Part shown: piece by piece, positions 23,556 to 34,379 of the stretch
Numbering within the stretch: the stretch's first letter is position 1
How the letters are laid out: each line of letters begins with the position of its first letter
Notes under the pieces: model-generated
Databases searched by the model: none
What the model saw: only the letters and a program-made list of their open reading frames with translations
Told to the model about the DNA's origin: nothing
Translations under genes and position numbers: made by a program
Assembly: GCA_023548195.1 (NCBI GenBank)
Contig: JAJHZJ010000419.1
Coordinates: forward strand, 431,185-495,184
Reading direction: 5' to 3'
Source of the DNA: Bettongia penicillata ogilbyi
Taxonomy: Eukaryota > Chordata > Mammalia > Diprotodontia > Potoroidae
DNA length: 64,000 nucleotides

Positions 23556-24629
23556 GCTGAAAAAAAATTACTCTAAACAAATTCGAAAGCTATAGAACCC
23601 ACAAAATGACAGAATGAAATAAATCTTCAGTCCAAGACAACCTGGAAGGTCAACAGTAAGGATCTATTGAACCAGGCTGGGAGCAGAGCACAGTCCAGTG
23701 TGTGCCACACCATCACAAGTAGGGATGGAGCAGTCCTCTGGGGACTGAATCACTAGCAACTGCTGTAATTTCCAGATTTCTCAATCCACAAATGGCAAAG
23801 ACAGCATAGAAGGTCAATGGAAAAACTCTATGGGACCTGGATGAAAGAAGAATGCAATCCAGGTGGAGTCTAGTCCCCAACACTGGGGCAGAGGAGACAG
23901 CAGCAGAAGCAGTGGCAGGAGACAGACAGTGGGGGATTTAGTAGCTGATACAAAACCTTTGAAGCCTGGAACAGTACATCCACCCAAACACCCATCTCTA
24001 TTGGAAGTAGAATCCTACATTGACAATGACTTAAAAAGTCAAATATTTGACTGGGAAGATAAACAAAGTGTAAAAAACAAACACAATCTCACACTATAGA
24101 ATCTTACTTTGGTGACAAAGAAGATCAAAATCTACAACCAGAATAAGACAAAACTCCTGCATCCAAAGCTTCCAAGAAAAATATGAATTGATCCTAGGTC
24201 ATAGAAGAGCTTGAAAAAAATTTTGAAAATCAAATAAAAGAAATAGAGTAAAAATTGGGAAGAGAAATGAGAGTGATGAAAGAAAATCATGAAAAACAAG
24301 TTGAGACCCAAAAAATACTAAAGAAAGTAACAGCTTTAAAAATAGACTAATCCAAATGGTAAAAGAGGTCCAAAAAGTCAATGAGGAGAAGAATGCCTTA
24401 AAAATCAGAATGAGCCAAATGGAAATGGAACTCCAAAAACTCACCAAAGAAAATTATCCCTTCAAAATTTGAATGGAATTAAAGGAAGCTAATGACTTCA
24501 TGAGAAATAAAGAAATTATAAAACAAAATCAAAAGAGTGAAAAAACAGGATATAATGCTAAATATCTCATGGAAAAAAATTGGCCTCAAATATAGATCCA
24601 GAAGAGATAGTATAAAATTATTAAGTGCC
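23556..24629 (+). mobile_element. L1/HAL1 5' UTR and ORF1, 3'-truncated
   Basis: From 'actctaaacaaattcgaaag' the sequence follows the L1-type 5' UTR ('aaatcttcagtccaagacaa', 'ctggggactgaatcac') and then ORF1: coiled-coil codons around 24205-24460 ('gagaagaatgccttaaaaat', 'gagccaaatgg') and the start of the RRM ('atagatccagaagagatagt'). It stops within ORF1 where it meets the L2 end at about 24630. Stops and shifts break the ORF. The extreme 5' end is missing, having been cut at the H3.3 pseudogene. Without the 3' region HAL1 and L1 cannot be separated. Confidence 0.75.
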
Positions 24630-24745
24630 TACTATATACTGTGCTAAATGCTGGGGCTACAGATAAGAAAAAGAATGATAGTTCTTGCCTTAATGGAGCT
24701 TAAATTCTGATGGATAAAGACAATGTGCAAGAGGAAGTTGAAAAG
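24630..24745 (-). mobile_element. L2 LINE 3' end fragment
   Basis: 'aagtgcctactatatactgt', 'gctaaatgctggggctacag' and 'cttgccttaatggagctta' are the reverse complement of the L2 3' end, here rather well kept. Confidence 0.8.
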
Positions 24746-24789
24746 GAGGGTAGGGTTGGACTGGCAGAAGAGGATCCCCAAGTGGGAGT

Positions 24790-25045
24790 TGGTATGGTGG
24801 AGTCAAAACCAAACAGTTCAGTTAATGAGAAATGAAAAGTGAACTGAGTTCTCTATATAGGGAGCTTATTTTTTAACCTCTAGCTCTTCAATCAGAGGGG
24901 TCAGAGGCCAGTGAGGCAACTTGGTGAAGTATGAGCATCATAGCTGGAACAATCTCAATGATGATGATGATGAGTTTCCAAGTGATTATCTTATCTTGGA
25001 TCAGAGAGGGGTGAGTGATGATAACAATGAATTCAAAACCAAATA
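24790..25045 (+). repeat. Unidentified dispersed repeat, copy 1
   Basis: About 250 bp matches the reverse complement of 27130-27395. Shared wording includes 'gagtcaaaaccaaa', 'agctcttcaatcagagggg', 'gaggcaa', 'atgagcatca', 'ggtgagtgatgataacaat'. A TATA-like 'ctatatagggag' takes the place of the TATA box in copy 2. Both copies also repeat 'tcaaaaccaaata' at their far end, so the unit begins and ends with the same short word. It may be an LTR or an older composite element; I do not recognise the family. Confidence 0.7.
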
Positions 25046-25716
25046 AATTAACTAATGGGAAGTGGGAAATGAGATCAATTTATATTTGTTGACTTTGCCC
25101 AAATTCTATACCTATAAAATATATATTGGGTTTATAATTATCTTGTACTGTTTTGGGACTCCAAATAAATAGTTCTCCATTAAAGTCTTTCTCTAATTCT
25201 CCATTTTAAGGGACAGATGACTCTCATGTCAAAAAAGGCTAAGTTCTGACAGAATTGTTTGAGCTAGAAAGATCAAGTCTTAGGCTCCATCACCTTAGGA
25301 CTTGCCCAGGCAAGCTTAGAGGGGCTCATTACCAGAACGATGGATATACTAGATAGTCTTTTATTTGTTTGTTTTGTTTTATAGTGTTTTAGCATGGTGC
25401 CTGCCATAGTACACGGTATATCAATGTTAACTATTAGTAGTAGTAATATTTTTACTATTACTATTAATTTCCCCACAGAAACTCAGGGAGGACTTCTAAT
25501 GAGGCATCTCCATGATGATGATTGTCGATCAGAGTTGGAGAGGTTCCTCTCATGAAGAAAATCAGAGTTCTTTTAAAAAATTTTTTAAGTAATTTATGGA
25601 AAAATGAGTAATGAAGGCAGTGTGAAGTATATTACTTTGACACATGAAATCTGACAATGAAATAATTACTATAGACAGGAAAGTATAAAAAATTAGTGAT
25701 GACACTAATTATCCAG

Positions 25717-25762
<46 letters not shown>

Positions 25763-26224
25763 TATATATATTTATTTAGTAATTAGCATGTAAATACACT
25801 AACTTCACAACCTCTTCTGTAGGTTCCCAAATCATAAAACTCTGAGACTTCTCATTTATAATCATAAGTACTATTGTGTTGTTAGTACTGTTAGTATTGC
25901 AATCATTGTTTCATTAAAGCACATTTTGATGCATCCCCAGGACTGAATTTTTAAATAGATATCATAGGTGAGAAAACAATGGTGTTACTGAGTCATATAT
26001 AGAATGCTTGTATATCATCTTTTAATGGCAGAAATAGCATATATGGGAATATTGCAGTCAAAACAATAACACTCTATTTTTGGTTTTTCTTTTTCTTTTT
26101 TGAAAATGAGAGTACACATTGTTTAAGCATGCGGGATTCAATTATACAACAATTACTTCCCTATTTTGTGCTTCTTAGATTTTATCAGTGTAGGAACCCT
26201 GGTATAGAGCACATGTTCCTTCCA
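25046..26224. other. Unassigned, with MIR tail and (TA)n
   Basis: Contains a MIR/L2-like 3' tail at 25385-25465 ('tagcatggtgcctgccatag') and a TA microsatellite at 25718-25771. A stretch at 25495-25550 weakly resembles part of the dispersed repeat described at 24790. The rest is unassigned. Confidence 0.4.
25718..25771. repeat. (TA)n microsatellite
   Basis: Almost pure TA dinucleotides, with one phase shift near 25755. Confidence 0.95.
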
Positions 26225-26422
26225 TATCATAGTAGCTAGTAGCTGTTAAAGAACTGGATTTGAAGTCAGCAAGATTTCAAATCTTGCCTCAGACATTTAG
26301 GAAAGTGAATTAAAATGTCTCTGGGCTTCTTTTTCCCTCATCTGTAAACTGAGGAGATTAGACTTAATGACCCCTTAGACCTCTTCCAAATTACAAAGTC
26401 TATGATCCTATGATATTTTCCC
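26225..26422 (+). mobile_element. MIR/CORE-SINE
   Basis: Contains 'gaactggatttgaagtcagc', 'tcaaatcttgcctcagaca', 'cctcatctgtaaactgagga' and the tail 'agtctatgatcctatgat'. Confidence 0.8.
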
Positions 26423-27129
26423 ACATTAATTAGGCTACTATTCAGATGACAGAAGAGCAAACTTTCTTCAATTCATAGCCTTTATGGGCTAAGTGGCAAC
26501 CGAACTGTTCGACTCATCCTCTGTCATAGTCTTTCAAGTCCCAGAGTCACCTCCATACCACAATAAGGCACAGAGAAGGGACTTGAATGAAGGATATGCT
26601 GATGACTTTGGGGAAATTATAACTGAAACACAAATATGCAAATCATCAAGCACTGGAAATGGGAAATTACTTCAACCACTCAATTACTTTTCATGTGGAC
26701 CTGCTTCTATACATTCTAATAAGAACCTACATAGCACACAGCCTCATGGCACACAGAAAGCATGCTTGCAGAAGAGAAATAGAGGAGGCTGGAATAAAGC
26801 ATAAATCTACACAAAAATTCAAATATAAAAGTGAGATGAGAACCAGAGATGGCAAACATTAAAAGGGATATGAAACCTCTAAGATAAAACAGAGAAATAT
26901 ATATATTTCCTAAGACTCTGTTAAACTGTGTTTAGTATTATGTATTATACTAACTAGTTAGACAGAGGGAGATAAAGAGTGGACATTAGATCTTACCCAT
27001 TCAGATATAGAGCAAGTGCTTTAGCTATAGAAGCCCTATTTCCCTTCTCCACTTTTATATTCTCTTCCCATTCATAATAGCTATTAATATTATAGGTTTC
27101 TCATATTTTCATAGTAGATATGGAGAAAG
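26423..27129. other. Unassigned; 103-codon open frame
   Basis: Frame 26493-26804 (plus) is open for 103 codons, but shows no signal, domain or family I know, and an overlapping frame is open too. I do not call it a gene. Confidence 0.3.
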
Positions 27130-27395
27130 AGAAATATTTGGTTTTGGATCCATTGTTATCATCACTCACCTGTCTCTGACCCAGGACAAGATCATCACCA
27201 GGAATCTCATCACAATCATCATGGAGATTGCTTCAGCTCTGATGCTCACACCTCACCAATTGCCTCATTGGTCTCTGCCCCTCTGATTGAAGAGCTGGAG
27301 GATGAAGTAAAAACTCCTTTTATAGAGGCCTCAGCTAACTTTTCATTTCCCATTAGCTGCACTATTTGGTTTTGACTCCATCATGGGGGAGGGGG
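27130..27395 (-). repeat. Unidentified dispersed repeat, copy 2 (inverted)
   Basis: Inverted partner of 24790-25045, about 2.1 kb away. Read on the minus strand it carries a clear TATA-box-like 'cctctataaaagg' (plus-strand 27316-27328) upstream of the shared 'agctcttcaatcagagggg'. This suggests a promoter-bearing element such as an LTR. No TG...CA ends or target-site duplication could be fixed. Confidence 0.7.
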
Positions 27396-28210
27396 GAGAC
27401 AGAAATAGACAGAGTTGACTCAAATAAAGTCAGTCGCTATATTTTCTATTTCTGAAAACCTGTACATCTTGTCCATAATCTTTCTCATTATTTATTTCCC
27501 CAATTAATTGTTACTATTTTAATTCCTGAGTCTTTTTGTATGTTAAGCAACTTTATTCCCAGGATTGAATTAACTTAAGATATTCTCAGTTTTAAAAATT
27601 GAATATTGAAGCAAACCAAAATAATAATGTTACAAGTAAAATTTCCCACCATTTCTTGATGGGATCAATAGTTTGTATTCAAAAGAGTGCCTGTTTCTCT
27701 GCCAGGAGAAAACCTGTACTGGACTGGAGATATTTTTTCCCTAATGTATATAAGAACACTAAGCCATTCACCAAATTGAGTCCAAATGTTCGTCTGGAAG
27801 AGCTTTAAAAGACTGACATAAAACATTTAGTATCTCAATCTGCCAAAGTTTATTATCTTCAAAAACAAAGTACCACACTTCCCCAATTCCCACCAAAATC
27901 TCTGATTTCATTGCTCTGTTCTGTTTCTGCCAATGCAAATTATAGACCTTTCACACATTAGTAGAAAGTTCCATTTATTTTCCTGGCCAAAAATAAGTCA
28001 GTCATTAACATCTAATCTTTTGTTAATAAACATTTTCATGTTTAATTCAGTTAACACATTGAGAAAGAGTATATTTGTTATATTTTGAGGCTTTTCTTGT
28101 TCTGTCTTGTATGTGTCTCAGTATATTCTTTATTTGTGTATCCTGCAAAAATGTCATGTTGCCTGGATTATCTGCAGAACTTTAGCATTGGACTCTTGCA
28201 TTGTCTAAAA
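27396..28210. other. Unassigned
   Basis: No gene or confident repeat seen. A 69-codon frame at 27599-27808 has no recognisable features. Confidence 0.35.
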
Positions 28211-28714
28211 CAATAGCTCTCAAACTGTGGTCTATACCAGCACATTCATGAGACCCTTTTCAGAGGCCAAGCATAGCATCAAAATAATTTCTGCAATTGT
28301 GGCAGCGTGTTATTTGTATATTAAAATACCTCCTCTCCTTTCCATCTATGAGGATGAGTTTTCTTCGTATACTTCAACCAAAACAACCTAACTCAGCAGG
28401 TTGAATCTTCATTCAAACAGGTATGAGAATCTTGCTATCTTCTGTTGAGGAGAAAATTAAAGAGACTTGTTATATAAAAGAATACCAAACTTCACACTAT
28501 TTTTGTTTTGTTTTGGTATAACTATTTTTCATTAAAATATTGTTTATGTTAATATGCAGAGGGCTTATTATTTTAAATGAATTAATAAATCCTGTAAAAT
28601 TTTGTCAGCTTTCATTTCTAATATGGCAAATGTTGATAAATAAATATCACAAATAAACAACAGTTCTTTAAGAGTATAAAAGGGTTTTTCAGCTAAAAAA
28701 TTTGGGAACCACTG
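28211..28714 (+). mobile_element. hAT-type DNA transposon fossil (non-autonomous)
   Basis: The left end 'agctctcaaactgtggtct' and the right end 'tttgggaaccactg' are diverged inverted copies of the 'cagtggttctcaaac' terminus found on mammalian hAT/Charlie elements. The interior resembles a mammal-wide family known to me in outline ('cttctgttgaggagaaaatt', 'aaatgaattaataaatcctg'). It may include the C-terminal end of a transposase, but no frame is left. Flanks gtctaaaa and ttttaacg fit a decayed 8-bp hAT target duplication. Confidence 0.7.
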
Positions 28715-28794
28715 TTTTAACGTGCCTCAGAGACAACTAATTTCATAAGTTTCTTGAATATTACAAGTAAGTCTAGATAATAAAGGGCTATTAT

Positions 28795-28980
28795 TGTTTC
28801 ACAGATTCAGAAGTGGAAAGGGGTCATGTATATAGTCCAAGCCCATCATTTTACAGATGAGTAAACTAAGGCCCAAGGAAATGAAATAAATTGCCTAAGG
28901 TCACACAGATAATAAGCATCAGAGGTGGAATTTGGACCAGTTCCTTTGACTTCAGAACTCATTTTCTCTCTGTTGTTCTG
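28795..28980 (-). mobile_element. MIR/CORE-SINE
   Basis: Reverse MIR: 'attttacagatgagtaaact', 'ctaaggtcacacagataat', 'cagaggtggaatttggacca', 'tgacttcagaactc'. Confidence 0.8.
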
Positions 28981-29696
28981 TATTGCTATGTAATAATTTT
29001 GCTTCATGATCAAATCATGAAGCAAAGTGAGAACTGGAATCCCATATTTTGCTCTTCCAATAACACTTTCATGAATGAAGCACACTGAAAAGTTTCATTT
29101 AATTCTCCATCTAACTTTTCCCCGCCATGGTAATAGGTATCTCTAGGAAGCTACCCTAAACATTTATGGGAATGTTCATATCACTACCATGTAGTTGGTA
29201 AAGGACACACATTATAAAAACTCATCATCTAAAGCATAGTGTTCTTCACCAAGAAAACTGCAAATCACTGGCATATTTAAAAAATAAAACCAACATGAGA
29301 TATTCTTTAGGAATGTCAAAAATAGAATATGTTTGCACTTGGTAAAGATGGTTGCCATCATCATTCAGAAGTCTTCTTAAAGTATCTTTTTACCATGGCC
29401 AGAAACCTTGCCATTATCTTGTTCAACAACTGTTATTCAGGAGGAAGACTATGACATTGAAGAAACAAATTCATTAATGAATAGATTCTGAGTTATTAAT
29501 GAAGAAATTCATTAATGAATTAAAACTCCATAGTATATTGCAAAGCTTCACAGAAACAGTAAACTATTCAATTGCTACATGTTAAATTATTTTATTTGTG
29601 CATATCTACGTCCTTCTGTAATCTATAATGATACCTTGCTTAAGTGACTTAAGTGGAAGTATTTTAAAAACACATTTTATGTTTAAAACCCCATGA
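28981..29696. other. Unassigned, with TAAT palindromes
   Basis: No gene or repeat recognised. Perfect palindromes around 'ttcattaatgaa' lie at 29469-29482 (14 bp) and 29506-29521 (16 bp), with a further 'attaatgaa' between them. Confidence 0.4.
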
Positions 29697-30195
29697 ATTA
29701 ATAAAGCAATCACTAAAAGCCTACTATACTGAACTAATTGCTGGAAATCTACAAAAGGAAAACACCAGAATGAGAAGAAATTGGGAAAGATTTCCTATAG
29801 AAAATGGTATTTTACCTAAGACTTGAAGGAAAAAGGGCATCCAGAAGTTAGAGATAAGGGGACAGCCATTGAAAATTGCTAGTTTTGAATTGTAGTGTCT
29901 TTGTTAAAGAACTGAAAGAACACCAATGTCACTGTATTTCAGGCTAGTTCCAGCTTTTGGGAGGGGGATTACAAAATGTAGGAAGACTAGAAAGGTTACT
30001 GATAGGGGAGCAGATTATGGAGGTCTTTGCATGTCAGAGGATTTAATAATTTGAACCTGTAGATAACAGGAAACCAGATGAGCTTATTGAGTGTGTGTGT
30101 AAGGGAGTTGGGGCCGTGTGTATGGGTGGGAGTGAGGGGGACCAGAAAGACTGATAAGAACTTACAAGTTTGTCAAGTAATCCAAACCAAAGTCT
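29697..30195 (-). mobile_element. L2 LINE fragment
   Basis: Reverse L2 order: 'taaaagcctactatactgaa', 'acttgaaggaaaaagggcat', 'tatggaggtctttgcatgtc', 'aaccagatgagcttattgag'. It reaches from the 3' UTR into the end of the RT-coding region. A (GT)n patch is present at 30090-30100. Confidence 0.65.
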
Positions 30196-30610
30196 TTCTA
30201 ACAGACATTATTTTTCTGTTTCAATCTTTAGCGTATAAGTAATGACTCAAAATATAATCTACTCTTTTGAGTCTTCTAGAAATTGAAAAAGGTCTCTATC
30301 AAGTCAAAAAATGAGTTTTGACATGTGTGTCTGATCAGAAATCTTTCTAATTATCAACTGAATTCTCACTAATAAAATTGACTGTGCCTCTAGCATGTTA
30401 AAAAGCATTAAAAAAGCTTACTTTTCAGAATTTTAGCATTTTGGTTGTCAGCAACCTTGCTTCTCTGTTGAAGGAAGGTCACATTCTACATTTTACATTT
30501 CCTGCTCTGCATTTTTAAAACAAAACATATTGACAATATAGAAAAACAAATGCAAGAGAGATGAAGAGAAAGTTAGTTGAATGAGAAGTTTCAAATACTC
30601 AGTTGGACTC

Positions 30611-30637
30611 TTTTTCTTTGTTCTCTTTTTTCTTTTT
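30611..30637 (-). other. Poly(A) tail of 7SL retropseudogene
   Basis: A T-rich run broken by single C and G bases, directly after the 7SL 3' end in minus-strand sense. Confidence 0.8.
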
Positions 30638-30912
30638 TGAAATTGTGTCTTTATCTTGCCCAGGCTAGAGTATAATAACCATGGGTAATACCCCACCAAT
30701 TGGCTTGGGAACTTTGACCTGCTCCATTTCCAAGCTAGGCTGGTTCCTCATGTGCATAACCTGATGAATCCCCACTCTCAGGAGCTCACCATATTGGTAT
30801 TAGATACCTAATCAATTTAGCCCTAGTGGAGCTCAGAATCCTGAGTTCAAGTGATCTACCAGTTTCAGGCTCCCAAGTAGCAAAGATTACCAGCATGCCT
30901 AGGTAAATGTTC
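30638..30912 (-). pseudogene. 7SL (SRP) RNA retropseudogene
   Basis: Reverse-strand sequence follows 7SL RNA, the RNA core of the signal recognition particle, along its length. The 5' Alu domain reads 'gctacttgggagcctgaaac'. The S domain reads 'aatatggtgagctcc', 'catcaggtta' and 'ggaaatggagcaggtcaaag'. The 3' Alu-domain strand reads 'ctctagcctgggcaa'. Because the S domain is present, this is a copy of 7SL itself and not an Alu-like SINE. An A-tail (T's at about 30611-30637) follows the 3' end, the mark of L1-driven retroposition. Numerous substitutions and the absence of the terminal GCCGGGC-type start argue against function. Target-site duplications were not found. Confidence 0.92.
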
Positions 30913-31234
30913 TGTTTCTCAAGGAAGGAGTAGTTTAATCATTTGGATAAGTGCTCCATTCCTTTCCTATTGTTTCCCAATGAGAGGAAACCCCTTAGTC
31001 AATATCAAATTTCAAAAATATGCATTCTTTCAACTTTCTAGAAAAGGCATATGAAAATTATCATTATTAATTTCCAGTTCAGGGGCATGGAGTAGCAGTC
31101 ATACAGTTCAATAGAAGACAGGTTCTGATAGATATTTCGTTTGTTCCTCTTTGATATTTTATTTTTCCCAAAAACACATTGAAAAGAATTTTTAGCATTT
31201 TTAAAAAAATTTTTGACTTTCATGTAATTTGATA

Positions 31235-31395
31235 TATATTATACATGTGAAATTATGAAAAACATATTTCCATGTTGTAAAAGAAAAACACAGCCAAAAA
31301 AGGAAAAATAAAGTTTTAAGAAGTGTGCTTCAGTCCGCATTCATACTTCATTAGTTCTTTCTCTGGAAGTAGAGAGTATTTTTCATCTGAGATAT
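31235..31395 (-). mobile_element. L1 3' UTR fragment
   Basis: Reverse L1 3' UTR: 'acatatttccatgttgtaaa', 'gcttcagtccgcattcatac', 'tagttctttctctggaagta'. Strongly 5'-truncated copy. Intervals 30913-31234 and 31396-31634 are unassigned. Confidence 0.7.
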
Positions 31396-31634
31396 TTCTG
31401 GTACTTTTTCACCCATTCCACCAAACTTGTAGATGAAAAAAATGACATAACCTTCACCAGGAAGTTCCTCTTATCTAGACCCTTAGGAAATGTTTTTCAG
31501 TGAGGGAAATGTTCACAATGGTGACCAACAGGAAATTCCTTTTGAGAAGGATAGATATGCTTTGAGAGTAGAAAAGTTGGGGAGTGTAAATTCCATTTAT
31601 TCAGAATCAAAGATAAAGAATTTGACAGATACAA

Positions 31635-32095
31635 GCCCATGAGAAAACCTCAGTGGCTTCTCATTGCTTACCAAAGAAAGTTCAAAATCTGTCCCTAATT
31701 TATGTTGTCAGGTTTATTTCATTACATTCTATTTTGTGCATTCTGTATTCCAGAGATCTGGATTGTGATCAGTACTTGTGGTCCCTGAATGCAGGAATCA
31801 ACTCTGGGACATGAAGCCAAATGATACCTCTCTCCAGCACTATAATAACTTCTCAGCATTCTTGTACAAACTTTCATTCCCAGTACACATTTCAGGTAAA
31901 TCTAGTCCTACATTTCCACCCTCCACAGCAAGCCCACCTCAGGTACAAAACTTTCAAGTTTTGGCACTGTGTATTTACATGATTGCTAGATTGTATTCTC
32001 TATAAGGTAAAGTGTTACGTGTTTATTTTTCATATCTATATCGCCAGAATGTGGCACCTAGATACTTAAATATTTACTGAAATAAGTTGAAAGCC
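31635..32095 (+). mobile_element. L2 LINE fragment to the 3' end
   Basis: Sense L2: 'cagtggcttctcattgctta', a pyrimidine-rich middle, then 'gattgtattctctataaggt', 'cagaatgtggcacctagata' and an 'aaatatttactgaa' end. It covers the last ORF2 codons and the 3' UTR. Confidence 0.65.
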
Positions 32096-33779
32096 ATAAT
32101 GGGATTTTTGAGGAAAGATTTGAAGTCAAGTTAAAATACTTAAGAGACCAAACTATTTCTAAAGTTATGAGTTTTGCAGTTACTTTGCAAGTTTCTGAGA
32201 ACGCAGTAGATAAGTTCATTGTGCAGAGGAAGAACAGACTTTTGAACTGCCTGCTCACCAAGGAATTAACCTCTTCTTTCTACTGGCTCCCTTTATTTTT
32301 TATGTAGGCTTAAGTAGGAGCTACAGAAACCTTAAAAAACTGGTCCATCTATGCTATCACTCCACTCTGTACTGGAGAGGTATGAGGTATGTGTGTTGGT
32401 GAGTAGGAGGGGGTGAATAGTATATTATTTTCTTCTTTCTTTTCTCCACATGAAAGCCACAAAGGACTTACTTTGACCTTTTCTTTCACAACTGACTTTC
32501 CTCTGTGGAGAGAAATGACATGACAGAATGAAACTTTCCACCCTTACTTCTTTTGGGGCCAGAAAAAAAAAAATCAACACAGAGAAGTTACCTGAAGAAA
32601 ATTAAAACAAACAGAAAAATGCAGGAATGTTTTGACCATCTCCATGACTCCTGTCATTGGCTACATCATGTCACAGTATAAAAAATTTCAACCATGTATA
32701 ATCCAGATAAAAAGTGAGAGATTTTTCCCAAATGTATAGGGAAGGTAGATTTCATAGCTCATAAATATTTATTTCATACTTATTTATTTTTAAATTGAGA
32801 TAAAATGCATATGATAGCATTACACGTTACAGAAATTAATAATATTTATAAAAAACATCACTAGTGCAAAATCAGTTTTTCTATGACTAAAAGTTTAATA
32901 AAATTAAAATAATTTAGGTTTTATTATAAACAATAAGCAAACAAAATAAAGAAGTTTTGAGTAGAAACTTCTCAGTGCATTTTACTGAAACTTATTAGCG
33001 ATTATTTTAAGGGTTATATGGAATGATCAAAATTTGAGTTATTTCTTTATTGGTAGGTAGAGTTTGTTGTTTCATGTTTCATAAAATTACTTATTTTTTT
33101 TACTTCAAATTATTGCTTGGCCAGAATCCCTCTCTATGAACTTTCTCTAAGTACTTATCATTTTACTGTATGGTCTTCTACATTACTTTCATTTTCTCAA
33201 AAAGAAATGTGCAGAAAACACCTGAGCCCATGTTTTTGATGGATAGTTTTCCACAGATTCTTAGAATCTTTTGATTTAGAAGTTTGTTGTTTTTTTAAAC
33301 TGGCTCATGTAGTTTATTTCACTGCATAAGGCTTCTTTCTTTATTATTATGTTATTTTTTTACCATTCCAAGAGTAGAGATGTAGTCCACGTGTAATGCT
33401 ACAACTCATGCTGAGCTATTGATTCCCGGCAAGTGCTCAAACACACAATGGGGTTAGACATGTTCTCTGCTCACCATTAACTTGTTATATTGGCTTCATC
33501 TTACTTTTCAACAAGATGTGCATCCATTTTTATATAAGGAGAACAGTCATTCATGAATTGCTAATATCAATGTACCTATGTAAGTACCTCTTTTATTTTC
33601 CTAACTAATATATATATATATATTTTTGCTTTTAGTCATTATTTGCCATTTATCATATTTTACGGAATTAGTGCCAAAAGTTAAGAAAAGAAAAATAATA
33701 GTAAAATATGAAGATTTTTTATAAATGCTCAGTATAAATATGTACTTTTCATCTGCAAAAGAATGAAAGGAGTCAGCAG
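32096..33779. other. Unassigned AT-rich DNA
   Basis: No gene or confident repeat. A short TA run lies at 33607-33623. The stretch 33360-33480 has balanced composition and no family I recognise. Confidence 0.4.
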
Positions 33780-33965
33780 AGTATGAGTCAATAGACCTAT
33801 GCTGAGGGCCTACGGGAAAGGTTTGAGTCCTAAAACCAACATTTGAAAGCTGTATGACTTCGGAAAATGATTTAGTCTCTCTGAGAATCTCTCTCCTTGT
33901 CTATAAAACAGGGAACAACATTAGAAGACACCAAGGCACTGTGTCAAGGCGCTGATGGAAAAAAG
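33780..33965 (+). mobile_element. MIR/CORE-SINE, diverged
   Basis: MIR order persists: 'gtttgagtcctaaaacc', 'aagctgtatgacttcggaaa', 'gtctataaaacagggaa'. Confidence 0.55.
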
Positions 33966-34124
33966 AATAATAGGAAACAATTGAAATTCTGAGATATAAA
34001 AGGCAAAAAAACCTGCTGGCAATCTTGAAGATAAGATTAAAATAAAAAAGAATCAATGACTAGCCTTTAGGATTAGAGAAACTGGTAAAATAGGATTTTT
34101 TATAATAACATAAGAACATTGTGT

Positions 34125-34300
34125 TTGCTTGTTTTCATCAGAACACCCAGACTCAGTTTCTTACTTCTACTTGCTAAGTGTATGACTGTGTCACTTAATA
34201 TCTCTGAATGTCAATTTCTTCTTTTTTTCAATCACCTCAAATTAAAAAACAAGATAGGTTTTAACTATTAGATTGTGAAAATAATTATAGATCAATTCAG
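34125..34300 (+). mobile_element. MIR/CORE-SINE, diverged
   Basis: 'agactcagtttcttactt', 'ctaagtgtatgactgtgtca', then a tail resembling 'taactattagattgtga'. Lower certainty than the other MIR copies. Confidence 0.5.
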
Positions 34301-34379
34301 GGAAGGAAAGCTAGAAAAAGAAAGTGATGTGTTTAAGGGATTGTCTTTATGTTAAACAAAATTTATTCTCTCTAGGTTC

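Noticed and set aside
30638..30912. Alu-like SINE
   Set aside because: The S domain of 7SL is present and Alu is primate-specific, so it is a 7SL retrocopy.
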